DNA from: CAISIP01 sp965278985
GTDB lineage: Bacteria; Pseudomonadota; Gammaproteobacteria; Burkholderiales; Burkholderiaceae_C
Reading direction: 5' to 3'
Assembly: GCA_965278985.1 (NCBI GenBank)
Contig: OZ257131.1
Span: 6,448,001 to 6,512,000 of the forward strand
Length of the DNA: 64,000 nt
The notes below the pieces were generated by a model. That model was not told the origin of the DNA. It saw only the letters and a program-made list of their open reading frames with translations, and made no database searches. A program made the position numbers and the translations under genes. Numbering within the stretch: the first letter of the stretch is position 1; every line of letters starts with the position of its first letter. Of the stretch, positions 28,413 to 36,759 are shown one piece after another.

Positions 28413-28438
28413 TGAAAAAGCCCGCACGCGGCGGGCTT
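28413..28438 (-). terminator. Rho-independent terminator after gltA
   Basis: Stem AAGCCCGC / GCGGGCTT with a 5-base loop (28418-28438), followed on the minus strand by TTTTT (28415-28419, partly in the stem). About 40 bases past the gltA stop; ends the sdh-gltA unit. Confidence 0.85.
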
Positions 28439-28479
28439 CGGGGTGCGGATGCGGCGGCACAGGGCCGCCGCCCGGCGCA

Positions 28480-29790
28480 TCAGCGCTTGGCCAGCGCGGG
28501 CACGTCGCGGCGCTCCGAGCCTGTGAACAGCTGGCGCGGGCGGCCGATCTTGTACTCGGGGTCGCCGATCATCTCGTTGAGCTGGGCGATCCAGCCCACC
28601 GTGCGGGCCAGCGCGAAGATGGCCGTGAACAGGGGCACGGGGATGCCGATGGCGCGCTGCACGATGCCGGAGTAGAAGTCCACGTTGGGGTACAGCTTGC
28701 GGGAGACGAAGTACTCGTCTTCCAGCGCGATCTTCTCCAGTTCCTTGGCCAGCTTGAACAGCGGGTCGTTGCCCAGGCCCAGTTCGTTCAGCACTTCGTT
28801 GCAGGTCTCCTGCATCAGCTTGGCGCGCGGGTCGTAATTCTTGTAGACCCGGTGGCCGAAGCCCATCAGCTTGACGTTGGAGTTCTTGTCCTTGACCTTC
28901 TTGATGAACTCGCCGATCTTCTCCACGCCGCCTTCGCGCTGGATGTCGTAGAGCATGTTCAGCGCGGCCTCGTTGGCGCCGCCATGGGCGGGGCCCCACA
29001 GGCAGGCCACGCCCGCCGCGATGGCGGCGAAGGGGTTGGTGCCGGAGGAACCGCACAGGCGCACCGTGGAGGTGGAGGCGTTCTGTTCGTGGTCGGCGTG
29101 CAGGATGAAGATGCGGTCCAGCGCGCGCTCGATGACCGGGCTCACCACATACTCTTCGCAGGGGTTCGCGAACATCATGTGCATGAAGTTGCCGGCATAG
29201 CTCAGGCTGTTGCGCGGGTACATGTACGGCTGGCCGATGGTGTACTTGTAGGCCATGGCCACCAGCGTGGGCATCTTCGCGATCAGGCGGATCGCGGCGA
29301 TCTCACGGTGCTCGGGATTGTTGATGTCGGTGCTGTCATGGTAGAAGGCCGACAGTGCGCCCACCAGGCCGGTCATGATGGCCATCGGGTGCGCATCGCG
29401 GCGGAAGCCGCGCAGGAAGAATTGCATCTGCTCGTTGACCATGGTGTGGGTGGTCACGAGGTTCTGGAACTTCTTCTTGGCACCGGCGTCTGGCAGGTTG
29501 CCGTACAGCAGCAGGTGGCAGGTCTCAAGGAAGTCGCAGCTCGTGGCGAGCTGCTCGATGGGGTAGCCGCGGTACAGCAGCTCGCCCTTGTCGCCGTCGA
29601 TGTAGGTGATGGCGGACTGGCAGGCCGCGGTGGACAGGAAGCCCGGGTCGTAGGTGAACATCCCGGTCTGCGCGTAGAGCTTGCGGATGTCGATCACATC
29701 GGGACCGATGCTGCCGCTGTAGACCGGTAGCTCGATCTTCGGATTGCCGTTGCTGAATGACAGCGTGGCTTTGTTGTCGGCGAGTTTCAT
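28480..29790 (-). CDS. gltA: Citrate synthase (type II)
   Basis: Condenses oxaloacetate and acetyl-CoA at the entry of the TCA cycle. The 436-residue product begins MKLADNKATLSF and shows GYPIEQLA, the active-site segment HADHEQNASTSTVR, and the conserved MGFGHRVYKNYDPRA with catalytic residues. It follows sdhE by 11 bases and is the last gene of the sdhCDABE-gltA run. Confidence 0.97.
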   Translation of the reverse strand: MKLADNKATLSFSNGNPKIELPVYSGSIGPDVIDIRKLYAQTGMFTYDPGFLSTAACQSAITYIDGDKGELLYRGYPIEQLATSCDFLETCHLLLYGNLPDAGAKKKFQNLVTTHTMVNEQMQFFLRGFRRDAHPMAIMTGLVGALSAFYHDSTDINNPEHREIAAIRLIAKMPTLVAMAYKYTIGQPYMYPRNSLSYAGNFMHMMFANPCEEYVVSPVIERALDRIFILHADHEQNASTSTVRLCGSSGTNPFAAIAAGVACLWGPAHGGANEAALNMLYDIQREGGVEKIGEFIKKVKDKNSNVKLMGFGHRVYKNYDPRAKLMQETCNEVLNELGLGNDPLFKLAKELEKIALEDEYFVSRKLYPNVDFYSGIVQRAIGIPVPLFTAIFALARTVGWIAQLNEMIGDPEYKIGRPRQLFTGSERRDVPALAKR

Positions 29791-29801
29791 GACTTTCCCT
29801 T

Positions 29802-30092
29802 TCAGCGGTTTACTTGCAACAATCCCAGAAGCGCGATGACCTCGGGCCGGTCGAGCTTCGTATCTATCTGCGCCGGCGACTTGCGGCCCAGGTGCAGGTC
29901 CAGCAGGTCGTTGTCGCTCAAGTCCATCAACTCGAGCAGGCAGTGGGACTGGCCCACGGTGAGAGTGTCTCCATGGCGGCGGAAGAAGCGCTCCAGGAAG
30001 ATGTCGTTCTCCAGCATGCCCCGGCGACAACGCCAGACCAGCCGGTTCAGTCCTTCCGGGCCCAGCGGTTCTTTGTCCGCTTCCTGCGCCAT
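29802..30092 (-). CDS. sdhE: FAD assembly factor SdhE
   Basis: Small helical protein (96 residues) that promotes covalent flavinylation of SdhA. The family motif RRGMLENDIFLERF is present at about residues 22-36, followed by acidic helices. Start chosen at ATG 30092 (MAQEADKEPLGPEGL). It lies 29 bases after sdhB and 11 before gltA, the standard position. Confidence 0.94.
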   Translation of the reverse strand: MAQEADKEPLGPEGLNRLVWRCRRGMLENDIFLERFFRRHGDTLTVGQSHCLLELMDLSDNDLLDLHLGRKSPAQIDTKLDRPEVIALLGLLQVNR

Positions 30093-30121
30093 ACCGCCTC
30101 TACTGTACCCAGCAACGGTGA

Positions 30122-30826
30122 TCACACCGTCCTGTAGACCATCATCTCCTTGATCTTCCCGATGGCTTTGGTCGGGTTCAATCCCTTCGGGCAGACGTCG
30201 ACGCAGTTCATGATGGTGTGGCAGCGGAAAAGCCGGTACGGATCTTCCAGGTTGTCCAGGCGCTCGGCGGTCGATTCGTCGCGGCTGTCGGCGATGAAGC
30301 GGTAGGCCTGCAACAGGCCGGCGGGGCCCACGAACTTGTCCGGGTTCCACCAGAAGCTGGGGCAGCTGGTGGAGCAGCTGGCGCACAGGATGCACTCGTA
30401 CAGGCCGTTCAGCTCCTCGCGCTCCTGCGGGCTCTGCAGGCGCTCCTTCTCGGGCGGTACGTTGTCGTTGATCAGGTACGGCTTGATCGAGTGGTACTGC
30501 TTGAAGAACTGCGTCATGTCCACGATCAGGTCGCGGATGACCGGCAGGCCCGGCAGCGGCTTGAGCACGATGGTGCCCTTGAGCGTGCGCATGTTGGTCA
30601 GGCAGGCCAGGCCGTTCTTGCCATTGATGTTCATGGCGTCCGACCCGCACACGCCTTCACGGCAGGAGCGGCGGAAGGAGATGGACGGGTCCAGCGCCTT
30701 GAGCTTCATCAGCGCGTCCAGCAGCATGCGCTCGTTGCCGTCGAGTTCGACCTCGATGGTCTGCATGTAGGGCTTGGCGTCCTTGTCGGGATCGTAGCGG
30801 TAGATCTGGAAGGTTCTTTTTTGCAT
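30122..30826 (-). CDS. sdhB: Succinate dehydrogenase iron-sulfur subunit
   Basis: Electron-transfer subunit of complex II with [2Fe-2S], [4Fe-4S] and [3Fe-4S] clusters. The first cluster binds Cys55, Cys60 and Cys75 in SCREGVCGSDAMNI...GLAC; the third ligand position is Asp63, as in E. coli. The ferredoxin-like region has CILCASCSTSCPSFWWNP and later CVDVCPKGLNP. 234 residues. It lies 51 bases after sdhA. Confidence 0.97.
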   Translation of the reverse strand: MQKRTFQIYRYDPDKDAKPYMQTIEVELDGNERMLLDALMKLKALDPSISFRRSCREGVCGSDAMNINGKNGLACLTNMRTLKGTIVLKPLPGLPVIRDLIVDMTQFFKQYHSIKPYLINDNVPPEKERLQSPQEREELNGLYECILCASCSTSCPSFWWNPDKFVGPAGLLQAYRFIADSRDESTAERLDNLEDPYRLFRCHTIMNCVDVCPKGLNPTKAIGKIKEMMVYRTV

Positions 30827-30877
30827 GGTGTGTTCCGGTGCCTGCTGCGGTTCAGGGATGGGCGGTGGTGTGAACGC

Positions 30878-32668
30878 TCAGAAGGTGCGAACCTTCAGCG
30901 GCACGGAGTCGACGGTCAGCGGCTTCATCTGCACGGGCTTGTACGCCAGGCGATTGCCTTCGCTGTACCACAGCGTGTGCTTGTGCCATTCGACGTCGTT
31001 GCGCCCGTTCGGATACGTGGGCGAGTCGGCGTAGTCGTCCACCGTGTGGGCGCCGCGGCTCTCGTGGCGGGCGGCGGCCGAGACGATGGTGGCCTGCGCG
31101 GCCTCGATCAGGTTCTCCACCTCCAGCGCCTCGACGCGGGCGGTGTTGAAGACCTTGGACTTGTCCTTGAGCGTGACGCCACGGGCGCGCTCGCGCAGCG
31201 CCGCGATCTTGGCCACGCCCTCGTCCATGCTGGCCTGCGTGCGGAACACGCCGGCATGCTGCTGCATGGTGGCGCGGATGTCGTTGGCCACATCCTGCGC
31301 GTATTCGCCGGAGGTGGAGCCGTCCAGGCGCGACAGGCGGGCGATGGTGGCCTCCGCGGCACCGGCCGGCAGGTCCTTGTGGTTCTTCGACGCCTTGTGG
31401 GCCTCGACCATGTGGTTGCCCGCGGCGCGGCCGAAGACCAGCAGGTCCAGCAGCGAGTTGGTGCCCAGGCGGTTGGCGCCATGCACGCTCACGCAGGAGC
31501 ATTCGCCCACTGCATACAGCCCATTGACGGGCACGGCATGGCTGTCGCCGCGCTGCTCGACCACCTGGCCGTGGATGTTGGTGGGGATGCCGCCCATCTG
31601 GTAGTGGATGGTGGGCACCACGGGAATGGGCTCGCGCGTGATGTCCACGTTGGCGAAGTTGTGGCCGATCTCGTTGACCGAGGGCAGCCGCTTCATGATG
31701 GTGTCTGCACCCAGGTGGGTCATGTCGAGGTTGATGTAGTCCTTGTTGGGACCACAGCCACGGCCTTCCTTGATCTCCTGGTCCATGCAGCGCGAGACGA
31801 AGTCGCGCGGTGCGAGGTCCTTCAGCGTGGGGGCGTAACGCTCCATGAAGCGTTCACCATTGCTGTTGCGCAGAATCGCGCCTTCGCCGCGGCAGCCTTC
31901 GGTCAGCAGCACGCCAGCGTTGTGCACGCCGGTGGGGTGGAACTGCCAGAACTCCATGTCCTGCAGCGGGATGCCGGCACGTGCCGCCATGCCCAGGCCG
32001 TCGCCGGTGTTGATGAATGCATTGGTGGAGGCGGCAAAGATGCGGCCCGCGCCGCCGGTGGCCAGCAGCACGGACTTGGCCTGCAGGATGTGCAGATCGC
32101 CGGTTTCCATTTCCAGTGCGGTCACGCCGACCACGTCGCCTTCGGCGTCGCGGATCAGGTCCAGCGCCATCCACTCGACGAAGAACGCGGTGCGTTCCTT
32201 GACGTTCTGCTGGTACAGCGTATGCAGCATCGCGTGGCCGGTGCGGTCGGCCGCGGCGCAGGCGCGCTCCACCGGCTTTTCACCGTAGTTGGCGGTGTGG
32301 CCGCCGAAGGGGCGCTGGTAGATGGTGCCATCGGCGTTGCGGTCGAAGGGCATGCCCATGTGTTCCAGGTCGTACACGACCTTGGGCGCTTCGCGGCACA
32401 TGAACTCGATGGCGTCCTGGTCGCCCAGCCAGTCGGAGCCCTTGACGGTGTCGTAGAAGTGGTAGTGCCAGTTGTCCTCGTTCATGTTGCCCAGCGAGGC
32501 GCCGATGCCGCCCTGGGCAGCCACGGTGTGGGAACGGGTCGGGAAGACCTTGGTGAGGACGGCGACGTTCAGGCCGGCACGCGCCAGCTGCAGGGAGGCG
32601 CGCATGCCGGAGCCGCCGGCTCCGACGATCACGACGTCGAACTTGCGCTTGGAGGGGGAGTAGGTCAT
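30878..32668 (-). CDS. sdhA: Succinate dehydrogenase flavoprotein subunit
   Basis: Catalytic flavoprotein oxidising succinate to fumarate. The 596-residue product has the dinucleotide loop VGAGGSG (15-21), the FAD-linked histidine His47 in RSHTVAAQGG, the substrate region HPTGV, and the R-rich C-terminal RHESRGAH. It follows sdhD by 34 bases. Confidence 0.97.
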   Translation of the reverse strand: MTYSPSKRKFDVVIVGAGGSGMRASLQLARAGLNVAVLTKVFPTRSHTVAAQGGIGASLGNMNEDNWHYHFYDTVKGSDWLGDQDAIEFMCREAPKVVYDLEHMGMPFDRNADGTIYQRPFGGHTANYGEKPVERACAAADRTGHAMLHTLYQQNVKERTAFFVEWMALDLIRDAEGDVVGVTALEMETGDLHILQAKSVLLATGGAGRIFAASTNAFINTGDGLGMAARAGIPLQDMEFWQFHPTGVHNAGVLLTEGCRGEGAILRNSNGERFMERYAPTLKDLAPRDFVSRCMDQEIKEGRGCGPNKDYINLDMTHLGADTIMKRLPSVNEIGHNFANVDITREPIPVVPTIHYQMGGIPTNIHGQVVEQRGDSHAVPVNGLYAVGECSCVSVHGANRLGTNSLLDLLVFGRAAGNHMVEAHKASKNHKDLPAGAAEATIARLSRLDGSTSGEYAQDVANDIRATMQQHAGVFRTQASMDEGVAKIAALRERARGVTLKDKSKVFNTARVEALEVENLIEAAQATIVSAAARHESRGAHTVDDYADSPTYPNGRNDVEWHKHTLWYSEGNRLAYKPVQMKPLTVDSVPLKVRTF

Positions 32669-32702
32669 GGGAAGCTGTCTGCGAGAAGAGGGGTGCGGGA
32701 TT

Positions 32703-33068
32703 TCAGAGGCGCCAGAGGACCTGGATGGCCCAGCCGGCGCATCCCACCAGCCATGCGATGGAGAAGCACTGCAGGAACAGCCGCACGGACACCGACTGCA
32801 CGTAGTCCATCCAGATGTCGCGCACGCCCACCCACACGTGGTAAAGCAGCGAGACGATGACCACGAAGGTCAGTACCTTCATCCATTGCGCCGCGAAGAT
32901 GCCGGCCCACAGGTCGTAACCGATCTCGCCTTGCGAGAAGACCAGCTGGCCCAGCACCACGAGGGTGAAGAGCACCATGATCGCCGCCGTCACGCGCTGG
33001 CTGAGCCAGTCCCGCGTGCCGTAATGCGCACCGACCACGATGCGCTTGGAGCCGTAATTCACTGCCAT
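32703..33068 (-). CDS. sdhD: Succinate dehydrogenase membrane anchor subunit
   Basis: Hydrophobic 121-residue anchor that with SdhC forms the heme b and ubiquinone site. Three membrane helices at about 24-45, 58-82 and 93-116; SQRVTAAIMVLF and HVWVGVRDIWMDYV are family-typical. It is 83 bases after sdhC. Confidence 0.94.
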   Translation of the reverse strand: MAVNYGSKRIVVGAHYGTRDWLSQRVTAAIMVLFTLVVLGQLVFSQGEIGYDLWAGIFAAQWMKVLTFVVIVSLLYHVWVGVRDIWMDYVQSVSVRLFLQCFSIAWLVGCAGWAIQVLWRL

Positions 33069-33151
33069 GGAGTCGAATCCTTTTTCAACGAAGGTGATGG
33101 ACCGTTACACGCTGCGGTGCAGGGTCCGAGGGCGTCGGGTGCCCGGGGATC

Positions 33152-33598
33152 TCAGTACAGGCCGAAGAGCTTGGCGCCCAGGATCAGCGTCAGGCCGATG
33201 CTGAGCACCAGGGTCACGATGGCCGAGTTGCTGCCGAATTCCTTGCTGACCGCAGCATGGCTCACGTCCATCCACAGGTGGCGCACGCCGGCGATCAGGT
33301 GGTGCAGGTAGGCCCAGATCAGCGCCAGGCCCACCAGCTTGATGAACCAGCCCGGCACGAAGCCCAGGCCTTCGTTGAAAGCGAACTTGAACTGCGCGAA
33401 GGAGATCTCGGAGGACACCGAGGTGTCGAACATCCAGATGATGAAAGGCAGCAGCAGGAACATCAGTGCGCCGCTCACGCGGTGCAGGATCGAGACCCAA
33501 CCGGCGGCCGGGAGCCGGTAGGTGGGCAGGTCCTTGAGCGCATTGATGTTGCGGAATTGAGGCCGTTTGGCGGGGGTGGAGGCTGAGGAGTCGGACAT
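33152..33598 (-). CDS. sdhC: Succinate dehydrogenase cytochrome b556 subunit
   Basis: Heme b anchor of complex II. 148 residues, three membrane helices, SdhC signature SILHRVSGALMF (36-47), and the heme ligand region HHLIAGVRHLWMD, where His100 aligns with the axial histidine. First gene of the sdhCDABE-gltA run. The gap upstream (33599-33761) holds a perfect TTGCTGC-GGG-GCAGCAA palindrome at 33678-33694 and a minus-strand TTGACA, but I could not fix the promoter. Confidence 0.95.
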   Translation of the reverse strand: MSDSSASTPAKRPQFRNINALKDLPTYRLPAAGWVSILHRVSGALMFLLLPFIIWMFDTSVSSEISFAQFKFAFNEGLGFVPGWFIKLVGLALIWAYLHHLIAGVRHLWMDVSHAAVSKEFGSNSAIVTLVLSIGLTLILGAKLFGLY

Positions 33599-33761
33599 GA
33601 AATGGCACTCTGGAGGTGGTAACAGGCTTGTAATTATTGGGCGCTGTCAAGGCAAAATTCTATTGCAACGCGAAACATTGCTGCGGGGCAGCAAGACAAC
33701 ATCCGACTATCCCACTGCGGCACGGCCGAGCCTGTCACCTGTGTTGCGGCGTGCGTGTGCC

Positions 33762-34562
33762 TCAACTCAGGGTGTTGCGATAGTGGTGCCTGTCGGTGCG
33801 GTACAGGCCGCGGCGCAGCTCCATGGGCTGGTCGTCGTAGGTGAAGGCGATCCGCTCCACACTGAGCAGCGGCGTGCCCGGCGCCACGCGCAGATGGGCG
33901 CATTGCTCGTCGCTGGGCGCCACGGCGCGTATCTTTTCCTCGGCCCGCACCATGCGCACGCCAAACTGCGATTCGAACATCGCATAGGTGGGCGCGCGGT
34001 CGCCCAGCAGCTGCTCCGCGGTCAGGCCCTTGAAAGGCGTGCCGGGCAGCCAGAAGTCTTCCAGGATCGTGGGCTCGCCACCGAAGGACAACACCCGCCG
34101 TACCTGCACCACGGCGTCGCCAGAGCGCAGGCCGAGGATGCGCGCGACCTCCGCCGTCGCGCGCAGGCGCCGGCATTCCAGGATCTCGCGCTCCGGGGGC
34201 TGGGCGTCCACGCCGTCGTCGGAGACCAGCTTCAGGAAGCGGTAACGCACATGCTGCTCCGCATGGGTGGCAACGAAAGTGCCCTTGCCCTGGCGGCGCA
34301 CCAGCAGGTTGTCGGCCGCGAGTTCGTCGATGGCCTTGCGCACCGTGCCCTGGCTCACGCGGTAGCGCGCCGCCAGTTCCATCTCGCTGGGAATGGCCTC
34401 GCTGGGTTTCCATTCGCCGGCGCGCAGGCTCTTGAGGATCAGGCCCTTGATCTGCTGGTACAGCGGGCTGAAGGCCGGGCCGCCCGGCACCGCGCCGCCG
34501 AGCGCCGGCTCGGGTGCATCGAGCAGGCCTGCGGAGGAGGTGGAAGAGGCGGGCGGGGGCAT
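33762..34562 (-). CDS. GntR-family (HutC/UTRA type) transcriptional regulator
   Basis: 266 residues: a Pro/Ala/Gly-rich N-terminal tail, a winged helix at about 32-100 (PLYQQIKGLILKSLRAGEW ... PSEMELAARYRVSQGTVRKAI), and a C-terminal UTRA ligand-binding domain at about 110-260. It stands between sdhC and the divergent mdh unit. Its own promoter contains a palindrome (34595-34606), so autorepression and control of mdh are likely. The effector is unknown; a TCA-cycle intermediate is a reasonable guess from neighbours. Confidence 0.92.
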   Translation of the reverse strand: MPPPASSTSSAGLLDAPEPALGGAVPGGPAFSPLYQQIKGLILKSLRAGEWKPSEAIPSEMELAARYRVSQGTVRKAIDELAADNLLVRRQGKGTFVATHAEQHVRYRFLKLVSDDGVDAQPPEREILECRRLRATAEVARILGLRSGDAVVQVRRVLSFGGEPTILEDFWLPGTPFKGLTAEQLLGDRAPTYAMFESQFGVRMVRAEEKIRAVAPSDEQCAHLRVAPGTPLLSVERIAFTYDDQPMELRRGLYRTDRHHYRNTLS

Positions 34563-34588
34563 GGCGGGTGGCAGGGGAATCGCTGGCG

Positions 34589-34617
34589 ATCATATCTTAT
34601 ATAAGACATAAGACAAA
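34589..34617 (-). promoter_or_regulatory. Probable gntR promoter
   Basis: Minus strand TTTGTC (34612-34617) and TATGAT (34589-34594) with exactly 17 bases between. The spacer holds the palindrome TCTTATATAAGA, so a bound repressor would block polymerase. Confidence 0.6.
34595..34614. promoter_or_regulatory. Probable GntR operator (palindrome plus direct repeat)
   Basis: Perfect 12-bp palindrome TCTTATATAAGA at 34595-34606, and the heptamer ATAAGAC occurs twice in tandem at 34601-34614. It lies between divergent gntR and mdh, inside the gntR promoter spacer and four bases upstream of the mdh -35 element. Confidence 0.7.
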
Positions 34618-34647
34618 TTGACCTCGGCTTGCTGGAGCGGGTACACT
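34618..34647 (+). promoter_or_regulatory. Probable mdh promoter
   Basis: TTGACC (34618-34623) and TACACT (34642-34647) with an 18-base spacer; transcription start near 34654 gives a leader of about 78 bases before the mdh ATG. Confidence 0.6.
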
Positions 34648-34731
34648 CGCGCGTTGCCCGGGCTGCGGGGCCACCGTGTCTCTGGGGCTCCGTTGCCAGC
34701 ACCGTTTCCCAACTTCCCTGGAGTGTTCGCC

Positions 34732-35718
34732 ATGAGCAAGAAGCCCGTCCGCGTCGCCGTTACCGGCGCCGCTGGTCAAATCGGTTACGCCCTGTTGTTC
34801 CGTATCGCCAGTGGCGAGATGCTGGGCAAGGACCAGCCTGTGATCCTGCAGTTGCTCGAGATCCCCGACGAGAAAGCCCAGAAGGCGCTCAAGGGCGTGA
34901 TGATGGAACTCGACGACTGTGCGTTCCCGCTGCTGGCCGGCATGGAAGCCCATAGCGACCCGATGACCGCCTTCAAGGACACGGACTACGCGCTGCTGGT
35001 GGGCTCGCGTCCCCGTGGCCCCGGCATGGAACGCGCCGAGCTGCTGGCCGTGAACGGCCAGATCTTCATCGGCCAGGGCAAGGCGCTGAACGCCGTGGCC
35101 AGCCGCAACGTGAAGGTGCTGGTGGTCGGCAACCCCGCCAACACCAATGCCTACATCGCCATGAAGAGCGCGCCGGACCTGCCGCGCAAGAACTTCACGG
35201 CCATGCTGCGCCTGGACCACAACCGCGCAGCCAGCCAGCTGGCAGCCAAGACCGGCAAGCCCGTGGCCGCCATCGAGAAGCTGGCCGTCTGGGGCAACCA
35301 TTCGCCCACGATGTACGCCGACTACCGCTTCGCCACCATCGGCGGCGAGAGCGTGGCCAAGATGATCAACGACCAGGTCTGGAACGCCGACACCTTCCTG
35401 CCCACCGTGGGCAAGCGTGGCGCGGCCATCATCGAGGCCCGCGGCCTGTCATCGGCTGCTTCGGCCGCCAACGCCGCCATCGACCACATGCGCGACTGGG
35501 CCCTGGGCACCAACGGCAAGTGGGTCACCATGGGCCTGCCGTCGGACGGCCAGTACGGCATCCCCAAGGACACGATGTTCGGCTTCCCCGTCACCTGCCA
35601 GAACGGCGAATACAAGGTCGTCGAAGGCCTGGAAATCGATGCCTTCAGCCAGGAACGCATCAACAAGACGCTGAAGGAACTGCAGGACGAGCAGGCCGGC
35701 GTGGCCCACCTGCTCTGA
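34732..35718 (+). CDS. mdh: Malate dehydrogenase
   Basis: NAD-dependent oxidation of malate to oxaloacetate. 328 residues beginning MSKKPVRVAVTGAAGQIGYAL (NAD loop at 9-18). Substrate arginines lie in RPRGPGMER (Arg95, Arg101), with the Asp162/His190 pair in LDHNRA and WGNHSP. ATG at 34732 is chosen over a far-upstream start that would overlap the promoter. First gene of an mdh-aldolase-secreted protein-acnB run. Confidence 0.97.
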   Translation: MSKKPVRVAVTGAAGQIGYALLFRIASGEMLGKDQPVILQLLEIPDEKAQKALKGVMMELDDCAFPLLAGMEAHSDPMTAFKDTDYALLVGSRPRGPGMERAELLAVNGQIFIGQGKALNAVASRNVKVLVVGNPANTNAYIAMKSAPDLPRKNFTAMLRLDHNRAASQLAAKTGKPVAAIEKLAVWGNHSPTMYADYRFATIGGESVAKMINDQVWNADTFLPTVGKRGAAIIEARGLSSAASAANAAIDHMRDWALGTNGKWVTMGLPSDGQYGIPKDTMFGFPVTCQNGEYKVVEGLEIDAFSQERINKTLKELQDEQAGVAHLL

Positions 35719-35738
35719 TTTCAGGCCGGTTACAGAGC

Positions 35739-36758
35739 ATGCACCCGCGCGACGTCTTGCTGGGCCCGCAGGCGTCGTCCGGCTTCCTGCCGGTCTGTGA
35801 CCACTACAGCGGCGTCGAGGCGCGCATTCGCAAAAGCCTCGCGCTGCAGGCCGCCATGGCCGAGGAGTTCGGCGCCTGCGTGTTCGATGCCACGCTGGAC
35901 TGTGAAGACGGTGCACCGGCGGGTGATGAAGCCCGCCACGCGGAGATGGTCGTGGCGCTGGTGCACGAGGCCCATGGCGCCGGGGCGCGCATCGCACCCC
36001 ACATCTCGCCCCGCACCGCAGTGCGTGTGCATCCCGTGGACCACCCGGCCTTCGCACAGGATGTGCGCACCATCGTGGGCCAGGCCGGCACGCGGTTGTG
36101 CCACCTGATGGTGCCCAAGGTCGAGAGCGTGCAGGACGTGGAGCGCACCGTTGCTGCCGTGGACGCCGCATCCCCACCGGGTCTCGGGCTGCCACTGCAG
36201 GTGCTGGTGGAGTCGCCGGCCGCGGTGCACCGTGTCTTCGACATCGCCGCGCATCCGCGTGTGCAGTCCGTGAGTTTCGGGTTGATGGATTTCGTGTCCG
36301 CGCACGGCGGTGCCATTCCGTCCACCGGCATGTCCGGTGAAGGCCAGTTCAGGCATCCGCTGGTGCTGCGTGCCAAGACCGAGATCACGTCCGCCTGCCA
36401 TGCGCACGGCAAGGTGCCGTCGCATTGCGTGGTCACCGAGTTCCGTGATGCGGCCGTGGTGCAGGCCGCGGCCCGCCGGGCCTCGCGCGAGCTGGGCTTC
36501 ACGCGCATGTGGAGCATCCACCCCGACCAGATCCGTCCCATCCTGGCCGCGTTCGCGCCCGATGAGGAGGAGGTCGCACTGGCCGCCGAGATCATCGTGC
36601 AGGCCCGGCGCGCGGACTGGGCGCCCATCGCCGTGCGGGGACAACTGCACGACCGCGCAAGCTACCGTTTTTTCTGGCAGATTCTGGAGCGCGCGCACCG
36701 CACGGGTGCCGCTTTGCCCGCAGACATGCGGCTGTTTTTCATGCCCGAGGGGACCTGA
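35739..36758 (+). CDS. HpcH/HpaI aldolase / citrate lyase beta-like protein
   Basis: 339-residue TIM-barrel protein of the CitE-like family (divalent-metal C-C lyases acting on CoA thioesters or 2-oxo acids). Visible motifs: FDATLDCEDGAPAGDEARH (metal/acid region), VRVHPVD, MVPKVESVQDV, LVESPAAV, SFGLMDFVSAHGG, and MWSIHPDQI. It is 20 bases after mdh and one base before the next ORF, so co-transcribed with mdh and acnB. The reaction is not known; malyl-CoA or citramalyl-CoA lyase-type chemistry is possible. Confidence 0.85.
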   Translation: MHPRDVLLGPQASSGFLPVCDHYSGVEARIRKSLALQAAMAEEFGACVFDATLDCEDGAPAGDEARHAEMVVALVHEAHGAGARIAPHISPRTAVRVHPVDHPAFAQDVRTIVGQAGTRLCHLMVPKVESVQDVERTVAAVDAASPPGLGLPLQVLVESPAAVHRVFDIAAHPRVQSVSFGLMDFVSAHGGAIPSTGMSGEGQFRHPLVLRAKTEITSACHAHGKVPSHCVVTEFRDAAVVQAAARRASRELGFTRMWSIHPDQIRPILAAFAPDEEEVALAAEIIVQARRADWAPIAVRGQLHDRASYRFFWQILERAHRTGAALPADMRLFFMPEGT

Positions 36759-36759
36759 T

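Noticed and set aside
30218..32860. Open frame of about 880 codons on the plus strand
   Set aside because: It is antisense to sdhB and sdhA and has no recognisable domain.
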